This document shows, in pieces, positions 1-6,170 of a DNA stretch of 10,288 bases. The position numbers were made by a program, and so were the translations under genes. Each line of letters opens with the position of its first letter. Positions within the stretch are counted from its first letter, which is position 1. This DNA comes from Flavobacteriales bacterium. GTDB taxonomy: Bacteria > Bacteroidota > Bacteroidia > Flavobacteriales_D > Sanyastnellaceae. Location: assembly GCA_027488055.1 (NCBI GenBank), contig JAIYCK010000161.1:1-10288 (forward strand), read 5' to 3'. A model generated the notes under the pieces. That model had not been told where the DNA came from. It searched no databases and worked only from the letters and a program-made list of their open reading frames with translations.

Positions 1-1066
1 CGAAAGTCACGTCATGGATATCGGGGTGCATCGAACCGAGGTTGCGGAAGGTCTTGCCACCATCGCGGCTGAATGATCCAAATAGACCAGCTTTGGCAAT
101 GATATTGGGGTCTTTTGGATCTACGGTGATGCGAGAAAAGTAGAATGGTCTTACCACCAAGGCAAAGTCACCGTTCAAAAATTTCCACGAAGCACCGCTA
201 TCATCCGAGCGGTATAGTCCTTTTTCGTTGTCTTTTTCCGCTTCAATGACAGCATAGAGTATGTTGGAGGCTGAAGGAGCAATGGCCACTGCTATGCGCC
301 CCAATTTTCCCTGAGGAAATCCATTGTGGATTTTAGCCCACGTACTGCCGCCGTCGGTACTTTTATATAAAGCGCTAGCGAGTCCGCCTGAGGTAAATGA
401 AAAAGCGGTGCGACGAAATTCCCAAAATGCCGCATAGAGTATATTGGAATTGTTCGGATCCATGATTAGCTCAGAGCACCCGGTGGCTTGGTTGATGTAT
501 AAGATTTTGCTCCAAGTCTTACCGCCGTCGGTGGTTTTGTAAACACCACGCTCCTCGCTATCGCCCCACAGAGCGCCCAGTACACCCACATAAACGATAT
601 TGGGATCTTTTGGATGGATTTCGATGGAGCTGATGCGCTCGGATTTAGGCAAACCCATGTGCAACCAGCTTTTGCCGCCATCGGTGGTTTTGTATATGCC
701 ATCGCCTATCGAAACACTGTTGCGCGTCCATACTTCGCCTGTGCCCACCCATACCGTTTGATCTGGATTGCTTGGATCTACAGCCACAGCCCCGATGGAT
801 TGACAATGATCGTCGAACACACTGTTGAAGGTGACACCTGCATCGTTGGATTTCCACACACCACCGCCGGCAGTTCCGATATAGATAATCTGAGAATTGG
901 TTGGATGGTGCTCGATGTCGGATACACGACCGCTCATGATCGCCGGTCCAATGTGCCGAGCCTCATAGTCACCGAGATAATCCGCAGCGTTGATGGTGGT
1001 ATTGACTTGAGCTGACATGAAAGCACCAGCAAAGAGACATAACCAAGTGGCAATGTGTTTTTTCAT
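1..1066 (-). CDS. BNR/VPS10 (sortilin-like) repeat exported protein, 3' end missing
   Basis: The first 355 residues are visible; the reading frame is open to the left edge, so the C-terminus lies outside. The ATG at 1066 starts a signal peptide (MKKHIATWLCLFAGAFMSAQ), so the product is exported. Residues 36-51 (ARHIGPAIMSGRVSDI) match the usual N-terminal motif of Bacteroidota glycosyl-hydrolase-like BNR proteins. At least six Asp-box motifs (S/T-x-D-x-G-x-T/S-W/F) occur near residues 73, 127, 178, 236, 287 and 333, spaced as blades of a beta-propeller. The segment RPFYFSRITVDPKDPN (306-321) is typical of the VPS10/sortilin-type group. Such proteins are often annotated as glycosyl hydrolases, but Asp boxes are structural and I see no catalytic assignment. 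The gene lies 33 bp downstream of the LolA-like gene on the same strand and is probably cotranscribed with it. Substrate and role are unknown. Confidence 0.88.
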   Translation of the reverse strand, partial: MKKHIATWLCLFAGAFMSAQVNTTINAADYLGDYEARHIGPAIMSGRVSDIEHHPTNSQIIYIGTAGGGVWKSNDAGVTFNSVFDDHCQSIGAVAVDPSNPDQTVWVGTGEVWTRNSVSIGDGIYKTTDGGKSWLHMGLPKSERISSIEIHPKDPNIVYVGVLGALWGDSEERGVYKTTDGGKTWSKILYINQATGCSELIMDPNNSNILYAAFWEFRRTAFSFTSGGLASALYKSTDGGSTWAKIHNGFPQGKLGRIAVAIAPSASNILYAVIEAEKDNEKGLYRSDDSGASWKFLNGDFALVVRPFYFSRITVDPKDPNIIAKAGLFGSFSRDGGKTFRNLGSMHPDIHDVTF

Positions 1067-1099
1067 TTTGTAAAGGAGTATAGAATGTGCTCGAATCGC

Positions 1100-1840
1100 T
1101 TATTCGCCTGTGTATTTGAAGGCTGTAGCGTCAATCGTTGGATTGATTTTTATTTCCGTGAAACTGAATGATTGGCTCATGGAGTCTTTGATGCCCATGC
1201 TTTGGGAAAACGCGAAATACATTCCGTCGACTTCCTGATAATCGCTGAATTTGATTTGGCTGATTTTGCCTTTCATTTCGCCACTCATAAGTTCTGACTC
1301 GATCAAAAGAAGCGCTTTACTTTCTTTGTCGATGAAGTAATATTCAATGTTGGCCACTTCAACACCTTCAACAAGTTGATTTTTTTTGACCATTTTGATT
1401 TTATAGCAGTCAGTACCATCTACTTTCTCTTCGCCTTCGAGGGTTGCTGGATAACCAAGTTTTTTATAGGTCATGAGCGCGTTTGGGAATTCACCGACCG
1501 ATCTCGCGAAGTTTTCGGTGGCTTCTGAATCTGCTTTTTCAGCTTTTTGATTCATGAAATTCGTGCTCCATAGCACTTTTCCATCAAAGGCATTTTGAGT
1601 CATTTCCATACCCTGAATGCTGAATTTGGTGTAGGTTCTACCATCACGCATAAATACAAGTTCAAGAGGGATTTGCATGCCGCCTTGTTCGATGGTGGCT
1701 TTGTATTGAAGGCCATTCACCTTGTCCCACAATTTGCCGCCAACGGCGTCGATGCTTTCTTGGATGATCTGGTCTGCGGTTTGGGCCTTGCCTATTAGTG
1801 AGGAGGCTAGCAATGCGATGGAAATAAGAAGTGTTTTCAT
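1100..1840 (-). CDS. Exported LolA-like (outer-membrane lipoprotein-sorting-like) protein
   Basis: This 246-residue protein starts at the ATG at 1840, which gives a clean signal peptide (MKTLLISIALLASSLIGKAQ). The frame stays open upstream to 1984, but that adds 48 residues in front of the signal peptide and is unlikely to be translated. After the signal, TADQIIQESIDAVGG (21-35) opens a domain that looks like the LolA/LolB-type half-barrel found in Bacteroidota proteins annotated as outer membrane lipoprotein-sorting proteins. Markers are AFDGKVLWSTN (85-95), DCYKIKM (144-150), YFIDKESKALL (168-178), the repeat-like FSDYQEVDGMYFAF (198-211) and INPTIDATAF (232-241). The expected location is the periplasm or outer-membrane inner face. 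True lipoprotein carrier activity is not shown; these stand-alone homologues may bind other hydrophobic ligands. It is the first gene of a likely two-gene unit with the BNR protein. Confidence 0.82.
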   Translation of the reverse strand: MKTLLISIALLASSLIGKAQTADQIIQESIDAVGGKLWDKVNGLQYKATIEQGGMQIPLELVFMRDGRTYTKFSIQGMEMTQNAFDGKVLWSTNFMNQKAEKADSEATENFARSVGEFPNALMTYKKLGYPATLEGEEKVDGTDCYKIKMVKKNQLVEGVEVANIEYYFIDKESKALLLIESELMSGEMKGKISQIKFSDYQEVDGMYFAFSQSMGIKDSMSQSFSFTEIKINPTIDATAFKYTGE

Positions 1841-2047
1841 GAAATTGTATTTATTAGCTGTTTCAAATGTCTGAAAAGTTTCCGAGAAAACAGCCAAATT
1901 ATTATTGTAAACAAAAATCAAGGATGAATGGTCTTTCCCGAGGTTGAATGCATTTTGGCGCAATGTGCTTTCGACATATAGCACATTGCCTAACTCATAA
2001 AAATCGGGATAAAGGTTTATAGAAGAATAAATGCTTGAAACGGTGGA
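1841..2047. other. Intergenic region between LolA-like and TonB-C-like genes
   Basis: These 207 bp hold no convincing gene. The minus-strand frame upstream of the LolA-like start is open but lacks coding character, and a 26-codon plus-strand ORF from about 1867 looks like chance. The one notable structure is the perfect inverted repeat at 1960-1989, listed separately. I found no exact TAnnTTTG element reading toward the LolA-like gene, so its promoter is not located. Confidence 0.6.
1960..1989. repeat. Perfect inverted repeat, 10-bp arms with 10-nt loop
   Basis: GCAATGTGCT (1960-1969) is exactly complementary to AGCACATTGC (1980-1989), with ten bases between them. In RNA it would form a 10-bp stem in either direction. 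No run of T follows on either strand, so it does not look like an ordinary intrinsic terminator. As DNA it could be a dimeric operator. It lies about 120 bp upstream of the LolA-like ATG and 58 bp beyond the stop codon of the small TonB-C-like gene, so it could act as an operator, a processing or stability hairpin, or a weak terminator. Confidence 0.6.
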
Positions 2048-2371
2048 CTATGCCTGCTTTTTGAAGGTGAATCGGTATTTGATCACCTTACCAGCATCCT
2101 GCGTCTGATCGCTGATTTGAATTTTAGCTAGTTTCTTGATCACGTATTCTGATAGTTGGGGGCTGGTTGAAACCAAGTCAACAATTTGAATTTTGCCCAG
2201 CGCATCGATCTTGAAACTGACTTCTACCACACCATCCATGTTAGGTTGAGCGCCTTCTGTCTGATTTTTTTTGGTAGGCTTCTGCACCTCATGGACAGCG
2301 TTGGAACCCCATAGGCCAGCAGGCACCATGATGCACATGATCAGGAAAAGGTATGTGGGTCGATTCAACAA
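2048..2371 (-). CDS. Small exported protein with TonB C-terminal-like domain
   Basis: This 107-residue protein has a hydrophobic N-terminus (residues 6-22), probably a signal peptide. A polar linker (27-45) leads to a domain from about 46 to 105 (GVVEVSFKIDALGKIQIVDL...YVIKKLAKIQI...YRFTFKK) that has the beta-alpha-beta pattern of TonB C-terminal domains and of small Bacteroidota exported proteins. The V-x-V-x-F-x-I-D-x-x-G-K-I core is the clearest marker. At 107 residues it lacks the long proline-rich span of a real TonB energy transducer, so classical TonB function is unlikely. The start is uncertain: the frame closes at a TGA four codons before the TTG at 2371, and the first in-frame ATG (2338) would cut into the hydrophobic stretch, so TTG is preferred. 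It probably resides in the periplasm; its partner is unknown. Confidence 0.7.
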   Translation of the reverse strand: MLNRPTYLFLIMCIMVPAGLWGSNAVHEVQKPTKKNQTEGAQPNMDGVVEVSFKIDALGKIQIVDLVSTSPQLSEYVIKKLAKIQISDQTQDAGKVIKYRFTFKKQA

Positions 2372-2698
2372 GCTTGTAAAGGGTCAAGAGTTCATGCTGC
2401 GTCGTGCAGCGCTCAAATGCTATCAAAAGTTACTCCAACTTTGTTAAATTTAGTGAATGATTTTGGAGCAATGGCATTTTTAAGGGATGTGCGGAAAAAA
2501 TAAATACCCACATAGATGCACCGAGTGGATGACCGGAATGGTTCATTTCTTCGCAAATAGGCTCCCATTATTGATTTTATACAATTGAAAATCAGCGATT
2601 TATTATTTATTTGAGGTGGGGGCTGTAACATACAAGAAAGTCAGGGCGTCACACGATCAAACTTATAACAGAACGTCAATCAGCAAAAATTTTACATT
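2372..2698. other. Intergenic region between divergent genes
   Basis: These 327 bp separate the small TonB-C-like gene (leftward) from the beta-barrel gene (rightward) and should carry both promoters. A 72-codon minus-strand frame (2413-2631) spans much of it, but its product has no signal, domain or plausible composition, so I treat it as chance. A small hairpin, GCTGC-GTCGT-GCAGC, sits at 2396-2410. A candidate rightward promoter is listed separately. I see no RNA gene. Confidence 0.55.
2585..2613 (+). promoter_or_regulatory. Candidate Bacteroidota-type promoter for the beta-barrel gene
   Basis: TTG at 2585-2587 is followed after 18 bp by TTTATTTG (2606-2613), one mismatch from the -7 consensus TAnnTTTG. 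The spacing fits the -33/-7 arrangement known in Bacteroidota. Transcription would begin near 2618, leaving a leader of about 80 nt before the ATG at 2699. The region is A/T-rich, so a chance match is possible. Confidence 0.3.
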
Positions 2699-3529
2699 AT
2701 GAAAAAGATAGTCCTCGCAGTCCTAAGTTTAATGGTAAACCTAGCTGCATTTGCACAAAGCGATTCCACCAAAGTAGCAGCCGATACCACCAATATGAAA
2801 ATTGGCGATACCCGCATTATCCTCATTGATGAGAATCCGGACAATGATTCAACCTCGGTGGAATTCAAAGACAATGGCCCAAGCGACAAATCAGAACTGA
2901 TTCATTTCGCGGGAATTGACTTGGGTGTAAATATTTTACTCAACGCCTCTGGAGGAACCGAACTCGATACCAATTCCAATTGGTTGGATCTTGATTATGC
3001 GCGTTCATTGTCTTGGAGGTTCAATCTGATCGAGGAAAAAATCAAAATCTATAAAAATTACATCGGAATTATGGTGGGGGCTGGAATCACTTACAATAGT
3101 TATGGATTGCGCAAGAACGTGCAAGTCATGGTGTCTGATTCTACGGGCGTAACAGGTCTCGAAATCGATAGCAAAGAACGGGACTTCACCAAGAACAAAC
3201 TACGCGCCTCGTATATCAATGTGCCAGTCATGTTGGAGATCAATACCAGTGAATATTTGGAAAAGTCGTTTCACATTGCGGCTGGGGTAACTGGAGGTTG
3301 GAATATGGGTTCGCTCACGCGTCAAAAGTGGGAAGATGGCGATGACAAATACGCCACCAAAGTCAAAGGAGATTACAACTTTACTCCCTTTACATTGGAT
3401 GCCAGCGTTCGCGTAGGATACAAGAATTTCACTGTGTTTGCCAATTATGGCTTGACACCGCTTTTTGAAAAGGACAAAGGTCCGGAAGTATATCCCGTAT
3501 CAGTGGGTATTCAGTTGACTCCGTTCTAA
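2699..3529 (+). CDS. Outer-membrane beta-barrel protein (PorT/OMP_b-brl-like)
   Basis: The 276-residue product starts with a signal peptide (MKKIVLAVLSLMVNLAAFAQ), followed by a polar, aspartate- and serine-rich region to about residue 66. From about 67 to the end it shows alternating hydrophobic strands and glycine-rich turns (AGIDLGVNILLNA, YIGIMVGAGITYNSYGL, ASYINVPVMLEINTS, FHIAAGVTGGWNMG, FTLDASVRVGY, VSVGIQLTPF). The protein ends in phenylalanine, as expected for a substrate of the BAM assembly machine. The N-V-P-V-M-L-E segment is characteristic of the PorT/OMP_b-brl family widespread in Bacteroidota. It should sit in the outer membrane; no transport substrate or secretion role can be assigned. 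It appears monocistronic and ends 21 bp before a strong terminator. Members of this family are often placed beside ECF sigma factors, but none is visible here. Confidence 0.85.
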   Translation: MKKIVLAVLSLMVNLAAFAQSDSTKVAADTTNMKIGDTRIILIDENPDNDSTSVEFKDNGPSDKSELIHFAGIDLGVNILLNASGGTELDTNSNWLDLDYARSLSWRFNLIEEKIKIYKNYIGIMVGAGITYNSYGLRKNVQVMVSDSTGVTGLEIDSKERDFTKNKLRASYINVPVMLEINTSEYLEKSFHIAAGVTGGWNMGSLTRQKWEDGDDKYATKVKGDYNFTPFTLDASVRVGYKNFTVFANYGLTPLFEKDKGPEVYPVSVGIQLTPF

Positions 3530-3550
3530 TGTTGGGAACAAACAGCATTT

Positions 3551-3576
3551 AAAGCCGCATCATTGGATGCGGCTTT
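3551..3576 (+). terminator. Intrinsic terminator after the beta-barrel gene
   Basis: AAAGCCGCATC (3551-3561) pairs perfectly with GATGCGGCTTT (3566-3576) around a four-base loop (ATTG). The stem is followed by T-rich sequence (TTGCATTTTT). It lies between convergent genes: 21 bp after the beta-barrel stop and 8 bp beyond the exonuclease stop at 3585. It could also stop leftward transcripts, though the T-tract on that side is weak (TTTAAAT). Confidence 0.88.
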
Positions 3577-3584
3577 TTGCATTT

Positions 3585-4361
3585 TTATACATGACTATGT
3601 TCGTTTGGGGCTACATCGAACCGTTGACCTTCGACCCAATGAATACGATGATCGGGCAAGGGACCGAGTGCTTTGAAATGAACGAGCACTCTGGCTACTG
3701 TGACCACATCCTTTTTACAATATTGTTCGATTCGGTTTAGGTCATCGTCCTCATAGTAGACATTGCGCACCATACTACCGTCAATGTCATCTTTGGGTGT
3801 GGGAATATCAAATAGTTTGGCCAGCAGACGCAATGAGCTGAAGTGCTTGTAATCGCCAAATTTCCAGAGCTCCATGGTGTCGAGGTGCTGGTTTTCCCAA
3901 GGTTTTTTTCCTGCCATGTCCAACAAATTGGGCAAGGTTAGGCCATGCACAATCATGCGGCGACACAAGTAGGGATAATCAAATTCTTTTCCGTTGTGAG
4001 CGCACATCATTCGGAAAGGTTTTTCATGCCGCTGTTCTAATAGCTGCGCAAAAGCAATCAAGACTTTTTTTTCGTCATTGCCGTAATAGGAGGTAACTCT
4101 GAAAGTGGATTCTTCTGCGGGGTCATTAGCAAAATAGCCCACACTGATGCAAATCACTCGTCCAAATTCGGCGTAGATCCCCGCCTCCTCATAGGATTCT
4201 TCGGGCGTTATCTGCCGTCGCTCACGCATGTAGCGCGATTTCTCCAGCCAGAGTGCTTGCCACTCCTCATCGAGCTCATGCAGATGGCGTTTGGAAGATA
4301 CTGTTTCGATGTCCACAAAGAGAATCTCTTCGGGACGAAGGCTTTGAATAGAAGTTGTCAT
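3585..4361 (-). CDS. DEDDy-type 3'-5' exonuclease, PolB-exonuclease-like (PF10108-type)
   Basis: This 258-residue protein is a stand-alone exonuclease of the DnaQ-like fold. Exo I is FVDIET, with D17 and E19 as metal ligands. Exo II is AHNGKEFDYPYL, with N123 and D128. Exo III is YCKKD, with Y214 and D218, which places it in the DEDDy subclass. GRVICISVGYF (67-77) forms the second strand of the fold. These features match the predicted 3'-5' exonuclease family related to the proofreading domain of family B DNA polymerases. No polymerase domain is attached, and the length is typical of free-standing members. It presumably acts on DNA or RNA ends in the cytoplasm; the natural substrate is not established by sequence. 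It is the last gene of a probable operon, 66 bp after the 135-residue conserved protein, though that gap could hold its own promoter. Confidence 0.88.
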   Translation of the reverse strand: MTTSIQSLRPEEILFVDIETVSSKRHLHELDEEWQALWLEKSRYMRERRQITPEESYEEAGIYAEFGRVICISVGYFANDPAEESTFRVTSYYGNDEKKVLIAFAQLLEQRHEKPFRMMCAHNGKEFDYPYLCRRMIVHGLTLPNLLDMAGKKPWENQHLDTMELWKFGDYKHFSSLRLLAKLFDIPTPKDDIDGSMVRNVYYEDDDLNRIEQYCKKDVVTVARVLVHFKALGPLPDHRIHWVEGQRFDVAPNEHSHV

Positions 4362-4427
4362 ACGAGTAGTAGTTTATACAAATATGACATGCAAGGCTGT
4401 GATCTGTGGTGATTTGAAGACTGCGAA

Positions 4428-4835
4428 TTATACACAAAAAATACCCGCTCGGTCGATCAGCGGTAACAAAGTCAAATCATCTGCCCATTGCTCACTCAAT
4501 TGGACATGCAATTTTTTTTCGCCAATCTCATTGCCTTGATAGAAACTGATCCAATAGGTATTTTGAAGGAGTAAAGTGTCGTGCAAAAGAATTTCGAATT
4601 TTTTGTAGGACTCTGGTTCCATTTTTTCAATGTAAAAGCGCATGGTTCCTGTTTGTTTTTCCACACCGTCAATGACACCCATGGCCGATACATTGATGAT
4701 CACATGCTCGAGGGGCTGTTGTTTTGCATTGTAAATAAAGGCTTCCCATTGAGGGGGTTCTTGTTCTGCCGCTGGGACAGGAATAAAGGCCAAAGCCAAA
4801 TAAAAATCGTCGTGAATATCGATGTCTTTTCTCAT
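4428..4835 (-). CDS. Conserved Bacteroidota protein of unknown function (135 residues)
   Basis: This is a soluble, probably cytoplasmic protein with no signal peptide or membrane segment. It opens with MRKDIDIHD and continues with WEAFIYNAKQQPLEHVIINVSAMG (30-53), TGTMRFYIEKMEP (62-74), a strand-rich middle and LPLIDRAGIFCV at the end. From memory, this pattern (K-x-I-x-I start, W-x-x-x-I/L-x-N, TSTMRH-like segment, LPLID/MD-x-x-G end) resembles a family frequent in Bacteroidota that databases sometimes label phenylalanyl-tRNA synthetase subunit alpha. Nothing here resembles a synthetase catalytic domain, so that label should not be used. The gene starts only 9 bp after the serine hydrolase stop and so is almost certainly cotranscribed with it. 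Function unknown. Confidence 0.8.
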   Translation of the reverse strand: MRKDIDIHDDFYLALAFIPVPAAEQEPPQWEAFIYNAKQQPLEHVIINVSAMGVIDGVEKQTGTMRFYIEKMEPESYKKFEILLHDTLLLQNTYWISFYQGNEIGEKKLHVQLSEQWADDLTLLPLIDRAGIFCV

Positions 4836-4844
4836 ACTTGAATA

Positions 4845-6026
4845 TCAATTTTGTAGCGCTATCTCGCACGCAGCATCAATGTACTCGTACAAATCCACCG
4901 GCATATGGCGGACGCGCTCTTTGTCTTGTTTATGTCCTAACCGCACAACCACCATCTGTGTTTCGGGTATCATGATGATGTATTGTCCTAGCATACCACG
5001 GGCACATTGAAATTGCACTCCTTTATGCTCACCCACCCACCATTGATAGCCATACCAGTAACACGGCTCTTGTTTTTTGTCTGGCACTCTGCAAGGCACA
5101 AAACTCTCATCTACATAGCGTGGAGACAATAAAGTGTCTTTGCCCCAAATGCCGCGGTGCATCATGAGCTTGCCAATGCGAGCATAATCTCTGGCGGTCG
5201 CATAAAACCCTGAGAATGTTTTCTCCATTCCTTGTGGACACTCAAGGTTCCAATGTGCGGTATGCTCCGCGCCAATGCACGACCAAAATTTTTGGAAAAA
5301 ATATTCGCTTGGTGTGCGACCCGTGCTGCGCTTGATGATCATTCCCAATAAAATCGTATTGCCTCCTTCATATACCCAAAAACTACCAGGTGTTTTTTCC
5401 ACTTCATACTCCAAGGTTGTTGACTCGATCTGCGTGCCGAAATACACTTTGGCCATGAACCCAAAAGGGTTGGCGTAGTCCTCGCCAAAGGGAATGCCAC
5501 TGGTCATGGTAAGCAGGTGCTTGATCGTGAGTGAGGCGTTGGCCCCCGACTTGAATTCTTCGATGAAGTCACCTACCGGTTGATCTACACTCTTGATATA
5601 ACCTTCATCGATGGCTTTGCCAATCATCATGGATGTAAAGCTTTTGGCCATGCTGAAGGAATTGCTCACGGCTTCTGGGCTTCCATCGCGCCAATATTGT
5701 TCGAACAGAAGAGAGTCTGATTTGAAAACAAGAAAGGCTGTTGTCTCTAATGAATCGAGCAAATGACTGTGTTTTTTGTTGGGCCCCCGTTGGTTGAGAT
5801 TGGGCGAAAGCGGCCATGGTTGTGGCATATCTGCAGGAATAAGACTCACATCAAAAAGCGGCATGTCGTCGATATCTGCATTGGGCTTACCGATGAGGTA
5901 GGTTTTGGAGAGGCCCCTAAAAATGTGGCCATTGCCCGTTACAAGCAAGAGCACCACTGCCAATCCCAAGGCGATGAATAAAACAACGAGAATCCGTTTG
6001 GTCCAAAGGAGTGTGGTATGCAGCAT
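4845..6026 (-). CDS. Membrane-anchored serine hydrolase, beta-lactamase/class C family
   Basis: The 393-residue product has one N-terminal membrane segment (about 11-30) and no obvious cleavage site, so it is probably anchored with its catalytic domain in the periplasm. The domain (about 85-385) belongs to the beta-lactamase/penicillin-binding-protein-like serine hydrolases (PF00144). The nucleophile motif SxxK is S125-M-A-K128 (in NSFSMAKSF). The second motif is around Y219 (WVYEGGNTILLG), with tyrosine as general base. A third region is ARGMLGQYIIMIPE (342-355), standing where class C enzymes have KTG or HxG. HLLTMTSGIP (170-179) is the usual loop after the first helix. Members include peptidases, esterases and 6-aminohexanoate-dimer-hydrolase-like enzymes, so lactam resistance should not be inferred. 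It is the first gene of the operon running to 3585. Confidence 0.88.
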   Translation of the reverse strand: MLHTTLLWTKRILVVLFIALGLAVVLLLVTGNGHIFRGLSKTYLIGKPNADIDDMPLFDVSLIPADMPQPWPLSPNLNQRGPNKKHSHLLDSLETTAFLVFKSDSLLFEQYWRDGSPEAVSNSFSMAKSFTSMMIGKAIDEGYIKSVDQPVGDFIEEFKSGANASLTIKHLLTMTSGIPFGEDYANPFGFMAKVYFGTQIESTTLEYEVEKTPGSFWVYEGGNTILLGMIIKRSTGRTPSEYFFQKFWSCIGAEHTAHWNLECPQGMEKTFSGFYATARDYARIGKLMMHRGIWGKDTLLSPRYVDESFVPCRVPDKKQEPCYWYGYQWWVGEHKGVQFQCARGMLGQYIIMIPETQMVVVRLGHKQDKERVRHMPVDLYEYIDAACEIALQN

Positions 6027-6057
6027 GTGCGGTCTAGTGATTGTGAAAGGGTCTGAG

Positions 6058-6065
6058 CAAAACTA
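6058..6065 (-). promoter_or_regulatory. Candidate -7 promoter element for the hydrolase operon
   Basis: Read on the minus strand, TAGTTTTG matches the Bacteroidota -7 consensus TAnnTTTG exactly. It sits 31 bp upstream of the serine hydrolase ATG, giving a leader of roughly 25 nt. No TTG stands at the ideal -33 position. A second exact match on the same strand (TATATTTG, 6156-6163) is farther away, also without a -33 element. Confidence 0.4.
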
Positions 6066-6170
6066 ATGACAAGTAGCGATAACGGAACCATTTGGCATCA
6101 TCTTCGTACAAATCGGCGTGTGCTTGAATAAAACAATGTATTATGCAGCACTCCTCAAATATAATATAGA

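Noticed and set aside
470..720. Near-repeated DNA segments within the BNR gene
   Set aside because: They encode successive Asp-box motifs (TTDGGK) and are explained by the protein repeat, not a DNA element.
1841..1984. 48-residue N-terminal extension of the LolA-like protein
   Set aside because: The signal peptide begins at the internal methionine at 1840, and the extension lacks homology-like features and contains the inverted repeat.
2396..2410. Small hairpin GCTGC-GTCGT-GCAGC
   Set aside because: Five-base stem without a T-tract; too weak to assign a role.
2413..2631. 72-codon minus-strand ORF in the 2372-2698 gap
   Set aside because: No signal, domain or plausible composition; it covers the region expected to hold promoters for both flanking genes.
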